A stretch of 64,000 nt of DNA, from assembly GCA_009602725.1 (NCBI GenBank), contig WELB01000058.1, forward strand, positions 10,085 through 74,084. Reading direction: 5' to 3'. The stretch's first letter is position 1. Every line of letters starts with the position of its first letter. Source of the stretch: Spirogloea muscicola. Taxonomy: Eukaryota > Streptophyta > Zygnematophyceae > Spirogloeales > Spirogloeaceae. Shown here piece after piece: positions 31,701 to 47,269 of this stretch. The translations under genes were made by a program, and so were the position numbers. Under the pieces are notes generated by a model. It saw only the letters and a list, made by a program, of their open reading frames with translations. It was not told the origin of the DNA and ran no database searches.

Positions 31701-32755
31701 CCAAAGGTGCCAACCCGTAGCTGTTTCCTTCTCTTAACCGAGTACACTTACATGGAACCATGCATATGAGCAGTAGAAGCTGAGAGTTGCGAACATAGCA
31801 AGTGAGCAGTATACTTACCCCAGATGGGGAGGTCGTCTGCAGATGAACATTGACATTTGCAGCTTGTCAGTATGCAGTCGCACAGGGAAAGCAGCAGTAG
31901 CAAGTCAGCTCCCTACAACACCGCCACACCGCAAGCCTGGACCTAAAATCATACTCAGACCAAACCTTACCCATGAACAGCTCAAACCAGTAGCGGTTCT
32001 GAATGGCATATGTGAATTTCTTGGCCTTGTTGGCGTCCAAGGTCATCTGGCAGATAGTCTGCTTTGTCATGTTGTCTGTGACGGATTACAGGACGGTCAA
32101 TGTCAACTGATAGAATGCTCAGTTATTAAGTGATAGAAAGCTCAGTGAAACCCCATGAAATGGCAATTGCATTGAGCTCCTGCTCGGGCTGCTCACTGCT
32201 AGGCTCTCAAGCTCTAAATTGCAGGCTCTCTCGCAGATCAGAGTTGCATAGAATAGTGCCCTCATTGCATCAGCACTCCACCACGCCATCCTATTCAGCC
32301 GATGGCAGGCCTGCCACTCAGCTCTCAGGCATTCACTCACGCTGGAACTTCACAGTCAGCTGGCTGTCGATGAGCTCGTTGCCCTCCAGGACCTCTCCCA
32401 GCCCACCCCACTTGTGTTGTGGAGCACTCTTGGCCCCAGGAGGCCGACAGAACGGCAGCTCGTAGTAGTTGTAGGTCTCCTGCGGATTGTTGTACGGCCC
32501 GACTTTGTTGACCCACAGAGTGACATTGTCGCCGTACGCATACTGCAGTCCCCAACAGCATAGCCACGGGAACGGTGAGGCCGTGAGGTGTGCACAGCGG
32601 CCACTGGACTGGCGCCTTCGTCGGGAAACAGCGCACATCAGCCGAGGCGAGGCCCGCGCGAAGTGTCGAACCTTGTGGTAGAAATCAAAAGCGGCGCAGT
32701 GGCTGGCGAGGGCTGCCAGGAGCAGGGGCAGCAGGAGGACGCCGGCGCGCCCCAT
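28737..32755 (-). CDS. Transmembrane 9 superfamily protein (nonaspanin, TMN/EMP70)
   Basis: Golgi/endosomal nine-membrane-segment protein. Starts at ATG 32753-32755 with a signal peptide ([20 protein letters not shown]) and FDFYHK. The lumenal part includes [20 protein letters not shown] and [15 protein letters not shown] (about 32340-32550). C-terminal exons carry [40 protein letters not shown], and [20 protein letters not shown]. The end is [12 protein letters not shown], stop 28737-28739. The terminal K-x-D matches the KXD/E signal that binds COPI in plant TMN proteins. At least ten exons are scattered over 4 kb. A single N lies 49 bases upstream of the ATG (32804). Closest to the TM9SF1/TMN1 type by its tail. 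Confidence 0.93.
30172..30221. repeat. 25-bp perfect tandem duplication
   Basis: Two identical 25-base units starting GGACTTGTTCTTGGAGAAGG, in a TM9SF intron. No coding effect expected. Confidence 0.8.
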
Positions 32756-33039
32756 GGCCGACGCTCGAGCCCGAGGCCGAGGGACTGGAGGCAGCGGCGG
32801 GCCNCTGCGGGGCGGCGCCGGCGCCGGCGGGGGCGGCGCAGATCGCGGCGGGGCGCGCGGGGATGCTAGGGCGGGGAGGGGGGGGCGGCGTATCAACCAC
32901 TTCCGGCGTAAGATGACGCGGGTAAAAGCAAAGCGGCTGCAACATGAAAAGTGGAGTGTGTATTGAGTGATGGGGGGCCATACCGGACGGCTGGGCATAC
33001 CGTCGGACAGTGGGGCGGGAACGGCGGCCGGCCCGTCGC

Positions 33040-33610
33040 CGACGCCGCCTCAGACGGGCGCGGTCCCGTCAGACGGGGAAACCCTACCTACGCCTTCCCT
33101 GGTGGTGCGGCGGGCTACGCAGTCGGCCAAGCGGCGTGGCGAGAAGGAACGGAAGTACTCGGACCACCCGGTGGGCGACGAGTTCGTTCCACTGGCAGTG
33201 GACGTGCACGGAGCCTTTGGCTCCAAATGGCTTGACTTGCTCCACCGCCTGGCGCGGCGTGCAGCGGCCCGCCGCCTCGGGCAGCAGGGCGAGCAGCCCG
33301 GCTTCAACGTAGCCGGGACCCTCGCTCAGGTTTTCCGTATGCGTTTGGCCGTCTCGATGCAGCGGTCCCTCGCCTTCGCGGTTCACTTGCGCGCAGGCCG
33401 AGCTTTGGCGGCGGCCTCCGGCTTCCGTTGGGGCGACATCTTTCCGCCAGCTAGCTTCTCGGACCTGCATCTCCTGTCTAGAGGTTACTGAGCGTTCCCT
33501 GGCTGATGTCTTAGTCCTAGTCGTTCGCACTCATGCTCCCTCAGACTTTGTCCATTCTTTTGGGCTGGCCTTTCCCAGCGACCAGTCAATCTGGCCGCGC
33601 TTCCTTCTTC
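33040..33610 (+). mobile_element. Non-LTR retroelement 3' copy, subtype A
   Basis: Open frame to the stop at 33489-33491. It holds RRGEKERKYSDHPVGDEFVP, then DVHGAFGSKWLDLLHRLA, VAGTLAQVFRMRLAVSMQRS and a C-terminus PASFSDLHLLSRGY. All four blocks recur in the other copies. The upstream DVV..DAY block seen at 48.1 kb is missing, so the copy is 5' truncated. After the stop come 50 bases and then TTCGCACTCATGCTCCCTCA and the hairpin sequence GTCCATTCTTTTGGGCTGGC (about 33550-33600). Lies 0.3 kb upstream of the TM9SF start, head to head. Confidence 0.75.
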
Positions 33611-34230
33611 CCTGCTGACCCGTGGGTACTGATGTCACCTTAGGCACCTTGGTTTCGGTTTCCGAATTGTGTATCCCTGTTTATCTTGCTCTAGACTCTG
33701 CCTGAACAGTGTGTCGGCTTGAATTGGCCTCCATTTCATTTCATTGCGGCTTCCCCCTTCTTCTGCCTTCCCCCCCGCGCGCCTTCCCCCTTCGGAGCCT
33801 GTCACCTTAGTCACCTTTGTCACCTTAGGCACCTTACTTGCCCCTATTCTCAATGGGCGAGCACTTTCTTCTTACTTTAGGTCTCCGTATTATGTAGACT
33901 TGTTTAATTTGCCCTAGACTCTGCCTGAACAATGTATTGGCCTCCCTTCCATTTCATGCGCCCCGCGCGCCTTCTCTCGGAGCTTGTTCGCTGTTCTGGG
34001 TTCGTTCTTCCCCATTACCTGGACTTCTGTGAAGGCTCGAATTGGCCTTCCTCTCAGTTCTCTATGGGTGCGATACACCAGCGTGCTGGTCGTGCATTAG
34101 CCCAGGCTGGTGGCTTCCGTGGTGGTGGTTTGGCTCCTCTGTATAGCTTGTCAATTATGCAAGTGCTCACTCGGGGATATTTAGTGTCCCCCTTAGCCAG
34201 CTCATTTCCCAGTTGAGAGGACATTGGTAA
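33611..34230 (+). mobile_element. Stacked 3' tails of retroelement subtype C
   Basis: At least two tail copies (33611-33760 and 33800-33980) share GATGTCACCTTAGGCACC, GACTCTGCCTGAACA and GGCCTCCATTTCATTTCA with the tails at 46.5, 47.1 and 60.2 kb. A third fragment (34070-34190) still reads HQRAGRALAQAGGFRGG and LTRGYL. All are plus-strand, 5' truncated and placed end to end. Confidence 0.65.
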
Positions 34231-35471
34231 GGCTAGAATTGGCCTCCCTTTCAACTTCATGCGCACCACGCGCCTTTCTGTGGGCTGGCTTTCAACAGCC
34301 CTCGCCCTCTTTCTCTCTATCTCGCTTTGGAAGAGCTGCCTCTTCTTCGTTCCGCAAGCGTTTGGTTGCTTGTAAGAGGATACAGCTCTCGCTTAGCTAG
34401 CAGCTCTCCCAGGCTCTAGCCACACAGTAGCATGCTGGGCACACACTGACCCAGGCCACTGGCTTGCAAAGTCGTGCTCCCTCTCCCAGATTTATCTTTT
34501 AAATATGTATGTTCCTACTCGTGGATAACTAGAGTCGACCCTCAGTTGTGCTTTCCGTTCTCTTACCTTAGCCCCTCTGAGTATTTGTTCGTGGTTACCA
34601 CATCAGTGGACATAACTGTACTGGCTTGGCTTGGCCTCCCTTTCAGTTCCTGAGCAACTCGCCCCTTGCTTTCCGTCAACCTCCTCGCTTGGGCCAAAGA
34701 CGGCCTCACCTCCGGCCCTCAAGTGCTGTTGACATGACTTCAAAGTTCCTCATATGCCGGCTACTACAGCTGTTCCGCTACCTCACACAATGTCCTAGCT
34801 TGGGCGTACTACCTGAGCTGCATCATCACTTCTAACCGCCCTCCCAGTGCGAAGCTGCTATGTGCTGCAGGGAGCTCAATCGTTGGGTGTAGCTATTTTG
34901 CCTGCATACACGAAGCCCTAAAACCTCAGCACTTACGAGCATGCATCACTGCAATCCCCTACGCTAGCACCATATCTGGGGAATGCACGTCTCACTCCGA
35001 AGCAGCATTATGTGAATGCGCGAGGACTTTTTAGGCAACACCTATAAGGGTAGGCGAAATGCAATTGGGCAAGACGATAACACAGAGCTATGACTGTTGA
35101 AGAGAGGCATGACTGACTTAGAAGGACTGTACAACCTATATGTTAATCATGAATCTCAATCTCAAGCGCAGAGGCTTCTGCTGAGAGCTCAAGCTGTCCT
35201 GTCTCCTTGCAGACTGCAGGACAATAGGGTAAAGACACAGCTAGCAGAAAGCATAGGGACTGTCAACATTGCTGGTTTAGTCTGCAGACTGCAGTCACAA
35301 ATGACAAGCCAGCTGAGGCGGCTACATATGTACAAAATTACTTCTGTCTCGACCTGCCACAGCTGCTTTTCCACCATCTTTTGTTTGAGACCCAGGCAGG
35401 CGACCATGGCTGCCGATAGCCACCAACACTCATGGCCAGCAGGCGCAGTGGAAATGGAGGAGGCCGCTGCC
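34231..35471. other. Decayed repeats, no gene recognised
   Basis: To about 34700 there are eroded copies of the same tail (CTTGGCCTCCCTTTCAG, a weak GGGCTGGCTTTCAACAGCCC near 34286). From 34800 to 35471 nothing coding was recognised; the last part is probably the HVA22 3' region. Confidence 0.4.
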
Positions 35472-37118
35472 TCAGTACATGCGAGTGGAGCGTTGTCGCA
35501 CTTTGGTCACAAACTCAGCCGGCTCTGGGTAATCAGCGGGACTGATGTCCTCCACAACGTCATACTCAAACTCCTCCTCCTCTTGCACGATCATCCTCCG
35601 ATGAGGAGTGTTGTAGCCCTGCCTGCGTTGTTGCAGGCCCTGTGTATGAAGACAAATCCAAGACTAAATAAATGTCGTACCAACTGCCAGCAAGTGTTCG
35701 GGCAACCAGAGGGCACCCCTTCTCACTGAACTAGCACGACAGCAGATACAGATCGCCGCATTGAAGCATCATCTGTGTGTTGTATAGGACAATGCTCTGC
35801 TCTTTCCTTGCATCCTGTGTATCTAACCCAATAGGCCAAAGAGATGTCTCATCACAATGAGCAAGATGGCAAAACTGTTGACTCCTTACCCGTTGACCTG
35901 CTTGCGGAGCCTGGGATGCAGCATACGTGAGCAGATCAACAAAGCAGTCGTGTGCATAAGCACAACCTTGATTCCACCATCCGATCGCCATTGCTCCAGC
36001 CTTGCCTTGAAAATTATCGAGGTGGTGATCAATCTGGGCTTCATGCTCAGATACGAATGGTCTCACAAAGGTGGAGAAGATGTACGCTGTTCCCTGCAGC
36101 ACAGCGCACAAGTGGAGATGTCCTAAGACTTGTGATACCTGCAACACCTTGAGCCATTTGAGGAGACTGAAAAGCACCATAAACGGTGTGCAGCAATCAC
36201 TAACAAAGCTGCATACCTGAGTCTTTGGATGCCACAAGTATACCATGAATGCAAGCTTCGCCTCATTGTACATGGGAAACCTGCACAGGGTGTGGGCACC
36301 GCCGTCAGCCAAACACCAACAAGTCAACTACAGACATGTAGTTGTACTTCAGCTTCCTGTGCAGCCAATGGGTAGGATGACAGGAAAAAGAATGGCAGCT
36401 CCATAGCTCTGCAAACACCCGGCTGCAAAGCAGGCAAGTCTCACCAAGACACGAAGACATCAAGCACCCTCTCTGCAACTGTTACCACCGCTATGATAAC
36501 CCTGCATTGCACAGGCTTGCCAGGCTGTGAATAAGGACGTGCTTCTGCCACCTGGCTGCCATCTGCTGGACAAGGATGAAGATGAGTTCCGGCGACCAAG
36601 CAAATAATGGAATATCTGTGAATGACTCTTCTTGTTAGCACCTGGCCATCTTCACTGACATGGACTAACCCAAGCCCTGTTCAAATACTGAGTGACTTGG
36701 TAGAGGGCTTACCAATACTGGCACCAGTAGCGCAAAGTATCCACGTCTGGCTTCTTCAGGTCAATTGCCTTATAGCATCCATACGCTGGATACAGATAAC
36801 CAAGCACCATACTGCGCACACACCTTGCCGTGGTGGGAAAGGCAGGATAGGGGATATACAATAGAGATGCAAATCGGCAACTAAACAGGGAGAGCAGAAG
36901 ACAGCTGTGCTTGTGACCATCCTGAGACAACATCCAGCTGCCATGGTCCCAATCGAAGCCATCATAAAGAGTGAGGGTCGCTAAATCGTCTGAGCTTCAG
37001 CCTATTCGTCCCATCCCGCAGCCCGCATATATTCGCCTCTGTAACTCAGTAGTAACAGCCGCCACGGTGGCTGCCATGCCACTCACATAAGCAGCCGGAT
37101 GACCACAGCGCCCAGCAT
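35472..37118 (-). CDS. HVA22/REEP-type ER-shaping protein (TB2/DP1 family)
   Basis: Hairpin membrane protein of the tubular ER. Exon 1 starts at 37118: MLGAVVIRLL with a GTGAGT donor. Exon 2 (about 36712-36811) gives MVLGYLYPAYGCYKAIDLKK and PDVDTLRYWCQYW. Exon 3 (about 36440-36500) gives AVVTVAERVLDVFVSW. Next PMYNEAKLAFMVYLWHPKTQ (about 36220-36285), then GTAYIFSTFVRPFVSEHEAQ and IDHHLDNFQGKAG (about 35990-36090). The last exon (about 35472-35640) adds an acidic tail, MIVQEEEEFEYDVVEDISP, ending RQRSTRMY. That tail is longer and more acidic than I expect for short HVA22 proteins. Retroelement debris begins about 0.3 kb upstream of the start. Confidence 0.88.
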
Positions 37119-37389
37119 CTTGGCCTCAGAGGGCGCGGTTCACATTCCTCGGGGGCGCACGGCGCATCCGTCCGCGCGCCGGCGTTGGTGCGGTCGGATG
37201 AGGACCCCGGCCCACTCGCGGCTCTGCGGAGGTCGCGGCCGAGAGGCGCCGCCGTGTGCGGCGGCGAGGGCGCCGGGGGACCGACGGTCGTGACGGCGCG
37301 CAGCGAGGGCGCGGTGGCGAGGGCGGCGCCCACGGCGGGCGCGCAGGGCGGGTCGCGGGCAGGCCAGCTAAGGCCGCCAGAGCTTCTCA

Positions 37390-37900
37390 ATGTCCTTCTA
37401 TCTGCGCTTTTTCGGCCCCTTCGGACCCTGTCATTTCTTTTCGGGCTGGCTTTTAGCGCTCTTCTGGCCCCTTAATATATGGTCCTCTGGGCTGGCCAAG
37501 CATGGCCATTGCCCTCTTCTTTCTTCTTATTCCAAACGAAAAGGAGCGATTAGACGATAGTTGTGCGAGGGTTTTCCGATTGCCATTCCAGACTGCCGTT
37601 GTTGGAGGCGCGGACGGGGCCCGACGGGGCCCGACGGGACGGGGCGGAAAGCGCAGATATATATCAACACCCGCCTTTTTGGGCTTGCTTGCTGGGTCCA
37701 CCCACGCACGCAGCCCACCGTCAGCTGATGCCGGTGCGCGAGGCGTCGCCGGAGCAAACGGCTGACCGCTGCCACCCGCCCGGGTTGTTGCCATCAGCCA
37801 GGTCCCGTCACTGGGAGTCGTCCAAATAAGGATAGCTGTGCCCAGATGATGGCGATGGTAACAGCTCTTCCACATTCAAAGTTGAAGAGTAAGCAGTCCT
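37390..37900 (+). repeat. Hairpin-type repeat debris upstream of HVA22
   Basis: 37420-37470 matches the family hairpin context (CCTGTCATTTCTTTTCGGGC then TGGC). A related GGGCTGGCCAAGCATGGCC follows at about 37490. The remainder up to 37900 has open frames but no recognised domain. Confidence 0.45.
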
Positions 37901-38770
37901 TTCAAAGGCTGACTTCAACGCCGCTGGCCCGTGGGCCCAAGTCTATCGTATGAGATTGTCTGTAACGAATGCTGTAGATCGCCAAGCCCGGGCTGCCGGC
38001 AGCGCAAGGAGAAGCGGGAGGCATTGGGATGGGGCCGCAACGGTAAAATTGACAAACGGTTACTGCAGGGGCAAGGGTCCAGGGGTCCGAGGTTGGGTGA
38101 AGAACTCACCCCCTCTCCCATCTCGGGTGCCCCCTTTATAGCCCGACGGACTGCGAGCCCGGCCATACGGGCCCGGGTGGGATATTCGGCACCCAGTCTC
38201 TCGTTGATGACCCGTCCACGACCTGTCGACGGCTAACAACGGCTACCACCGACAATCTACCCGTCACTCGCAGCTGACGGTCACTACCCCCAGGCTATCG
38301 TCAGCCGTCTATCATCCCCGTCAATACTAACGGCTAACAATGCCGTCAAGGCAGTCTACAGCGCTGCCACCTCCCGTCGCCGTTCCAGCGCCAGCACCAT
38401 GCTGTCTCGCGTGTCACGACTCCGGGTTGCGCCGCTCTCAGCTCTATATCAAAGCCACGCTGCCCAGCCTGGTGAAATTGTCCGTCTCCAGGCATCTGTC
38501 AAGCCTTTCCTGCGGCACTGACAGTCAATTTATTTATCAGCCGGATGAGGTATCTAATCTCCAGGCATCTGTCAATACATTACAGCTGCATTGACATTCC
38601 AGCCATGTAAATTCGTTACATTGTCGGTCTCCCTTCAGCGGTCCATGGCCCGAGCCTTGCATCTGCGTGCTGGCCTTGCTCTCGCTGTGGCCTCCGGCTT
38701 TCGTCAGGGGGTTAGTTTTCCGGCAGCTAGTCTGTCGGATTTGAGGGTCCTCACTCGTAACTACTAAGTG
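37901..38770 (+). mobile_element. Non-LTR retroelement 3' copy, subtype A, interrupted by a younger insertion
   Basis: Left part (about 37901-37960) reads FNAAGPWAQVYRMRL. Right part (38621-38767) reads SLQRSMARALHLRAGLALAV and PAASLSDLRVLTRNY, then TAA. The two parts are collinear with the intact copy at 48.4 kb. The interruption is the 660-bp element listed separately. Downstream, 38790-38960 carries tail sequence with the hairpin in both orientations. Confidence 0.75.
37961..38620. mobile_element. Probable solo LTR (Ty3/Gypsy-like ends)
   Basis: A 660-bp insertion with perfect 10-bp inverted ends (TGTAACGAAT...ATTCGTTACA, that is TG...CA). It is flanked by a 5-bp target duplication TTGTC (37956-37960 and 38621-38625). 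A TATA-like TTTATA lies at 38135-38140. These traits fit a lone LTR fossil. Identical duplications and perfect ends suggest a fairly recent insertion, younger than the retroelement it split. No internal region is present. A MITE is the alternative, but 5-bp duplication plus TG/CA ends favour an LTR. Confidence 0.6.
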
Positions 38771-39106
38771 GTCCATCCTCCTCCCGTCTTGACATAGCTT
38801 TTTCAGGCCCCTTCGTAGCTGCTAAGCGTTTTTGGCCCCTTCAAACCTTTGTCAACGCTTTTCGGGCTGGCTTTTCACAGCCCTTGTCCCCATTGAGAGT
38901 GCCACTTCTCTCTTTCAAAGCGGCCGAGGGCTGTGAGAAGGCCAGCCCAATGTAAGCATTCCCTCCCAGAATGGAAGTTCTACCAGCAAATCTTCGAAGA
39001 AGAGACACGTACAGCCAATGGCTGCCAGCGCCACTGAGCAAAGAGTGAGCGCTTCTACGTCAAGGGGCGATAGCTGTGAATGAAGAATCAGCTCTACTAG
39101 GACTGC

Positions 39107-39176
39107 GGGGCGAGGGCTGTGGGGCGAAGGCTGCGGGGCGAGGGCTGTGGGGCGAGAGCTGTGGGGCGAAGGGCCG
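39107..39176. repeat. 14-bp minisatellite, five units
   Basis: Five consecutive near-identical 14-mers of the type GGGGCGAGGGCTGT. Purine-rich on the plus strand. No gene overlaps it. Confidence 0.85.
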
Positions 39177-39352
39177 TGGATGGCCACTCATACAGGAATG
39201 ACAAGGTCCGAAAGGGCCTGTAAGCGCAAATTAATACTCAAACCATACTTAAACCAAGTGGTAAGTACAAAATTAAAAGGCGGGCCGATGGCAGTCAGAA
39301 ACAGGCACCTGGAATGGGCCAAGGGCAAAAGGAGTCAAAAGCAATACTGAAG

Positions 39353-39425
39353 TGGAGAACCGGGGTATCGATCCCCGTACCTCTCGCATGCTAAGCGAGC
39401 GCTCTACCATGTGAGCTAGTTCCCC
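39353..39425 (-). tRNA. tRNA-Ala (AGC)
   Basis: On the minus strand 73 bases fold as a tRNA. The acceptor stem pairs GGGGAAC with GTTCTCC. The D arm contains the A box TAGCTCACATGG. The anticodon arm reads CTCGCTTAGCATGCGAG with anticodon AGC. The T arm contains GGGGATCGATACCCC. Discriminator base is A. The acceptor stem has G3:U70, the classic alanine identity pair. No intron. The sequence is very close to the land-plant tRNA-Ala(AGC). Confidence 0.96.
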
Positions 39426-39662
39426 CCTGGCTCCGACCAAAGTGGGCGCCACATAACATTATGAATATGAACTGCGCAAGGCTGCTCTGCCCCCGGAATC
39501 ACAGATAATTCAAAAGTTTAGGCCTGGCGCCCAGGATTCCTACAAGCGGGACAAATGAGTCCTCACAGACTTGCGCTGCCATTGCCCATGCTTACCAACC
39601 AGCATGTCCCCCACATGGATGACGGGCGTTTGCCGTTGAGCGATTGCAGGAAGATAGGAGCA

Positions 39663-39698
39663 GTGGCTGTGGCTGTGGCTGTGGCTGTGGCTGTGGCT
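39663..39698. repeat. Hexanucleotide microsatellite (GTGGCT)6
   Basis: Six perfect GTGGCT units just beyond the 3' end of the RUNKEL gene. Confidence 0.95.
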
Positions 39699-39768
39699 GC
39701 TTGCAAAAGCGCGAACTTTAGTCATTGCTGTTTCATCAAAAATCCGCAAGCCCACTATGGCCCGGCCC

Positions 39769-44434
<4,666 letters not shown>

Positions 44435-44689
44435 GCAGGCCACGGACTCCCGGCACCACCACTGCCGACGTGCCGCAGCCGTTTCCTCAAGCCCCTCCTG
44501 CGGCACAGGCGGGCACGCCAGCCGAAGCTCCAAGGGCACCTCCGGTATAGCACGGGCGCTGGCGCGGGCACAGGGGAGCGCGCGGGATGCCGCCGCCAGC
44601 GGCGGTGGAGCGGCCTTGAGGAGGAGCGCCGGGCTTGGATCGGGCAGCTTGCCGACAGCTGACGAGGAAGCAGCTGCTTCTATGGGAAG

Positions 44690-45475
44690 TGCTCTCGAGC
44701 GACCCGGCACAGAAGAAAGAAATTGTTCGCCCACAGAAAAACAGGGGGTCGCAAAAGCCAGCCCAGAAAAGATTCGTCAATCAGCACAGAGGCTGATTGA
44801 CGATGGCAGTAGCCCGTGCTGGGCCGGCCGTCTCCCAGCCCATCAAATCGTGCGGGGGGCTGCCGGGGTGGCCCGTTGGCGGCGCGTTTGAAATGGCGAT
44901 AAGGGGTCGCGTTTGGCGCCAAACTCTCCCCTTCTCAGAATCAACCAGGCAGGGGCGGACTGGCCCCTGCCTGGTTTGCCCCTTTGTTTTTGGGTTGGCT
45001 TTGCCAGCCCCTCTTCTCTATGGGCGAGCTCTGCCTCTTCTCTGATGTGGTGACTGCAGATTGCGATGATTCGGCCAACCCCGCGAAGTCGGCGACACTC
45101 GTCGGGCACGCGGTCGCTTTGGCGGCTCGAAGTAAGGAGCGCAAGTACTCTGACCACCCTCTGACCACCCTCGCTCCCAGCCCAGATGGGTATGCCGGCA
45201 GCCTATCTGTCATTTCTGCGACGTCGAGTGTCAACCTGTCTGCAACGAGCTCAGGCGTATGCTCTGCATCAGAAAGCTGGTCGAGCCTTAGCTGCTGGCA
45301 CAAGAGCTAGTCAATTGCCGTCCGGTATTCGAGCGTCAGCTAGCGACCTCTATGTGCTGACTCGTGGTTACTGAGCGGGTCAGCTTAGCAGCAGGTGACG
45401 TACATTTGTCCAATGTGCTTGCCTTTGTACTTGGCCACACATGGCCTCCCCATCTCTTAATATACACGCATTTTC
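44690..45475 (+). mobile_element. Reversed hairpin unit plus retroelement copy, subtype B
   Basis: 44735-44780 is a reversed hairpin unit (AAAAGCCAGCCCAGAAAAGA). The forward hairpin GGGTTGGCTTTGCCAGCCC is at about 44993-45011. It leads straight into a coding fragment, DVVTADCDDSANPAKSATLV and ARSKERKYSDHP (45045-45165). After a short deletion the frame resumes at MGMPAAYLSFLRRRVSTCLQ and ends ASASDLYVLTRGY at 45374. The tail (45375-45475) shares TGTGCTTGCCTTTGTACTTG with 47.4 and 61.3 kb. Confidence 0.7.
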
Positions 45476-45990
45476 TAGGCGATGCCTTCGCGGCACAGGT
45501 CATTGACGTACACGGGGCCCTCGGCAGTGGCTGGTTGGATCTCCTCCAGCCGCTTGCCCGGGAGGCCATCGAGCGGCGGCAAGGGTTCGCCAGGCTTCAA
45601 TGCTGCCGGCACCCTCGCGCAGGTCTTTCGAATGAGGCTGGCGGTCTCGCTACAGCGCTCTCTGGCTCATGCGGTCCACGCGAGCGCTGGCCATGCTATG
45701 GCTGCTGCTTCCGGGTCTCGGCAGAGTGCCGCTTTTCCTGCTTCGAGTTACTCTGATCTGCTGTTGCTCACACGTGGATACTGAGCATCCATCTGCATCT
45801 CTCTCTGCACTGTCTCGCGCTTTGTAGTGTAGTCCTTTTTCGGCACTTTTTCCTTTGGCTTTGGACATTGTCATTCTTTTTGGGTTGGCTTTGCCAGCCC
45901 CTCTTCTCTATGGGCGAGCTCTTCTTCTTCTCTATGGGCGAGCTCTTCTTCTTTGTAGCTGCTAAACGCTTGCAGGCCCCCCCGAACCTT
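45476..45990 (+). mobile_element. Non-LTR retroelement 3' copy, subtype A
   Basis: Begins at a 5' truncation point right after the subtype B tail. Coding blocks are VIDVHGALGSGWLDLLQPLA and, in another frame after a shift, FRMRLAVSLQRSLAHAVHA. It ends FPASSYSDLLLLTRGY at 45784. The tail (45785-45960) contains the hairpin GGGTTGGCTTTGCCAGCCC at about 45882 and a duplicated TCTATGGGCGAGCTCTTC. Confidence 0.7.
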
Positions 45991-46600
45991 TTGTCAATTC
46001 TTTTTGGGCTGACTTTTCGCAGCCCTTGGCCCCATTGCCCCCATTGGGAGTGCCACTTCTTCTTTTCGCAGCCCTTGCCCCCATTGGGAGTGCCACTTCC
46101 CTCTTTCGTGAGCGCAAGAAAAAGCGGCACTACCAGGACCATCCCCGAGGGGACCATCTTTATCCGTGTGCCATGGATTTCTACGGAGGCTACGGCTAAA
46201 AATGGTCCTCCCTGATCCAGCATCTGGCCCGGCTGGTTGATGCGCGTCGTCGAAGTCGGGGGGACAGCTTGGCCACTCCAGCATTCCGCAGGCCTTGGTT
46301 GCATCTTATAGAATGCGGCTCTCACTTACTTTGCAGCACTCGCAAGCATTGGCTCTTCATCAACGTGCAGGGCGCGCTCTAAGTCAGGCCTCCTGCTTTC
46401 TTGGCGGTGCTCCAGCTCCCCAAGTTAGCTTGTCGGATTTGTTTGTGCTCACCCGTGGGTACTGATGTCACCTTAGGCACCTTAGTGTAGGTCTCCGTAT
46501 TTTGTAGCCTTGTTTACTTTGCCCTAGACTCTGCCTGAACAATGTATCGGCTTCAACTGGCCTCCATTTCATTTCATGCGCTCCGCGCGCCTTCTCTCTT
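45991..46600 (+). mobile_element. Non-LTR retroelement 3' copy, subtype C (decayed)
   Basis: Starts with a duplicated tail segment (46014-46059 and 46063-46099, both with GGGAGTGCCACTTC). Then come the subtype C blocks RKKKRHYQDHP, a DFYGGYG-like block and SLIQHLARLVDARRR, in shifting frames. The tail (46464-46590) has GATGTCACCTTAGGCACC and CTGCCTGAACAATGTATCGG. More eroded than the next copy. Confidence 0.65.
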
Positions 46601-46669
46601 TCAGCCAGCCCACAAAAGCCAGCCAACCAGAGACTGGACGAGCCTGGCTTTCCGCCTGCCTCCTTTTGC

Positions 46670-47265
46670 CCCCGGGGCGGTGAGCCTCGTCTGCTCCTGG
46701 ACGTGGTACTGGTCGACGCATACAAGGCTGGCGCACCCACGTCAACCGTGTCTGGCTGGGCCACGTCCAGCGCGGAGCGCAAGAAGGAGCGGCACTACCA
46801 GGACCATCCCGGAGGGGACCGTCTTTATCCGTGTGCGATGGATACCTACGGAGGCTACGGCGTAAAATGGTCCTCCCTGATCCAGCATCTGGCCCGGCTG
46901 GTTGATGCCCGTCGTCGAAGTCGGGGGGGCAGCTTGGGCCACTCCAGCATTCCGCAGGCCTTAGTTGCATACTATAGAATGCGGCTCTCACTTAATTTGC
47001 AGCGCTCGCAAGCATTGGCTCTTCATCAATGTGCAGGGCGCGCTTTAAGTCAGGCCTCCGCTTTCGTGGCGGCGCTCCAGCTCCCCAAGTTAGCTTGTCG
47101 GAGTTGTTTGTGCTCACCTGTGGATGCTGATGTCACCTTAGGCACCTTGGTTTCGGTTTTTGTATTATGTAGCCCTGTATAGTTTGCCCTAGACTCTGCC
47201 TGAACAATGTGTCGGCTTGAATTGGCCTCCATTTCATTTCATGCGCCCCGCGCGCCTTCTCTCTT
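46670..47265 (+). mobile_element. Non-LTR retroelement 3' copy, subtype C
   Basis: Open from about 46690: SLVCSWTWYWSTHTRLAHPR in one frame, and in the family frame RLLLDVVLVDAYKAGAPTST, ERKKERHYQDHPGGDRLYPC and WSSLIQHLARLVDARRRS, then YYRMRLSLNLQRSQALALHQ. Near the end the frame runs into AALQLPKLACRS rather than SDL..LTRGY. Tail 47130-47265 is shared with 46.5 and 60.2 kb. By eye it is about 95% identical to the copy at 59.7-60.15 kb. Confidence 0.72.
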
Positions 47266-47269
47266 TTGC

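Noticed and set aside
37961-38620. Interpretation as a MITE (DNA transposon)
   Set aside because: TG/CA ends with a 5-bp duplication fit a solo LTR better. Kept only as an alternative.
39107-39176. Possible CRISPR-like array
   Set aside because: Units are directly adjacent with no spacers; it is a 14-bp minisatellite in a eukaryotic genome.
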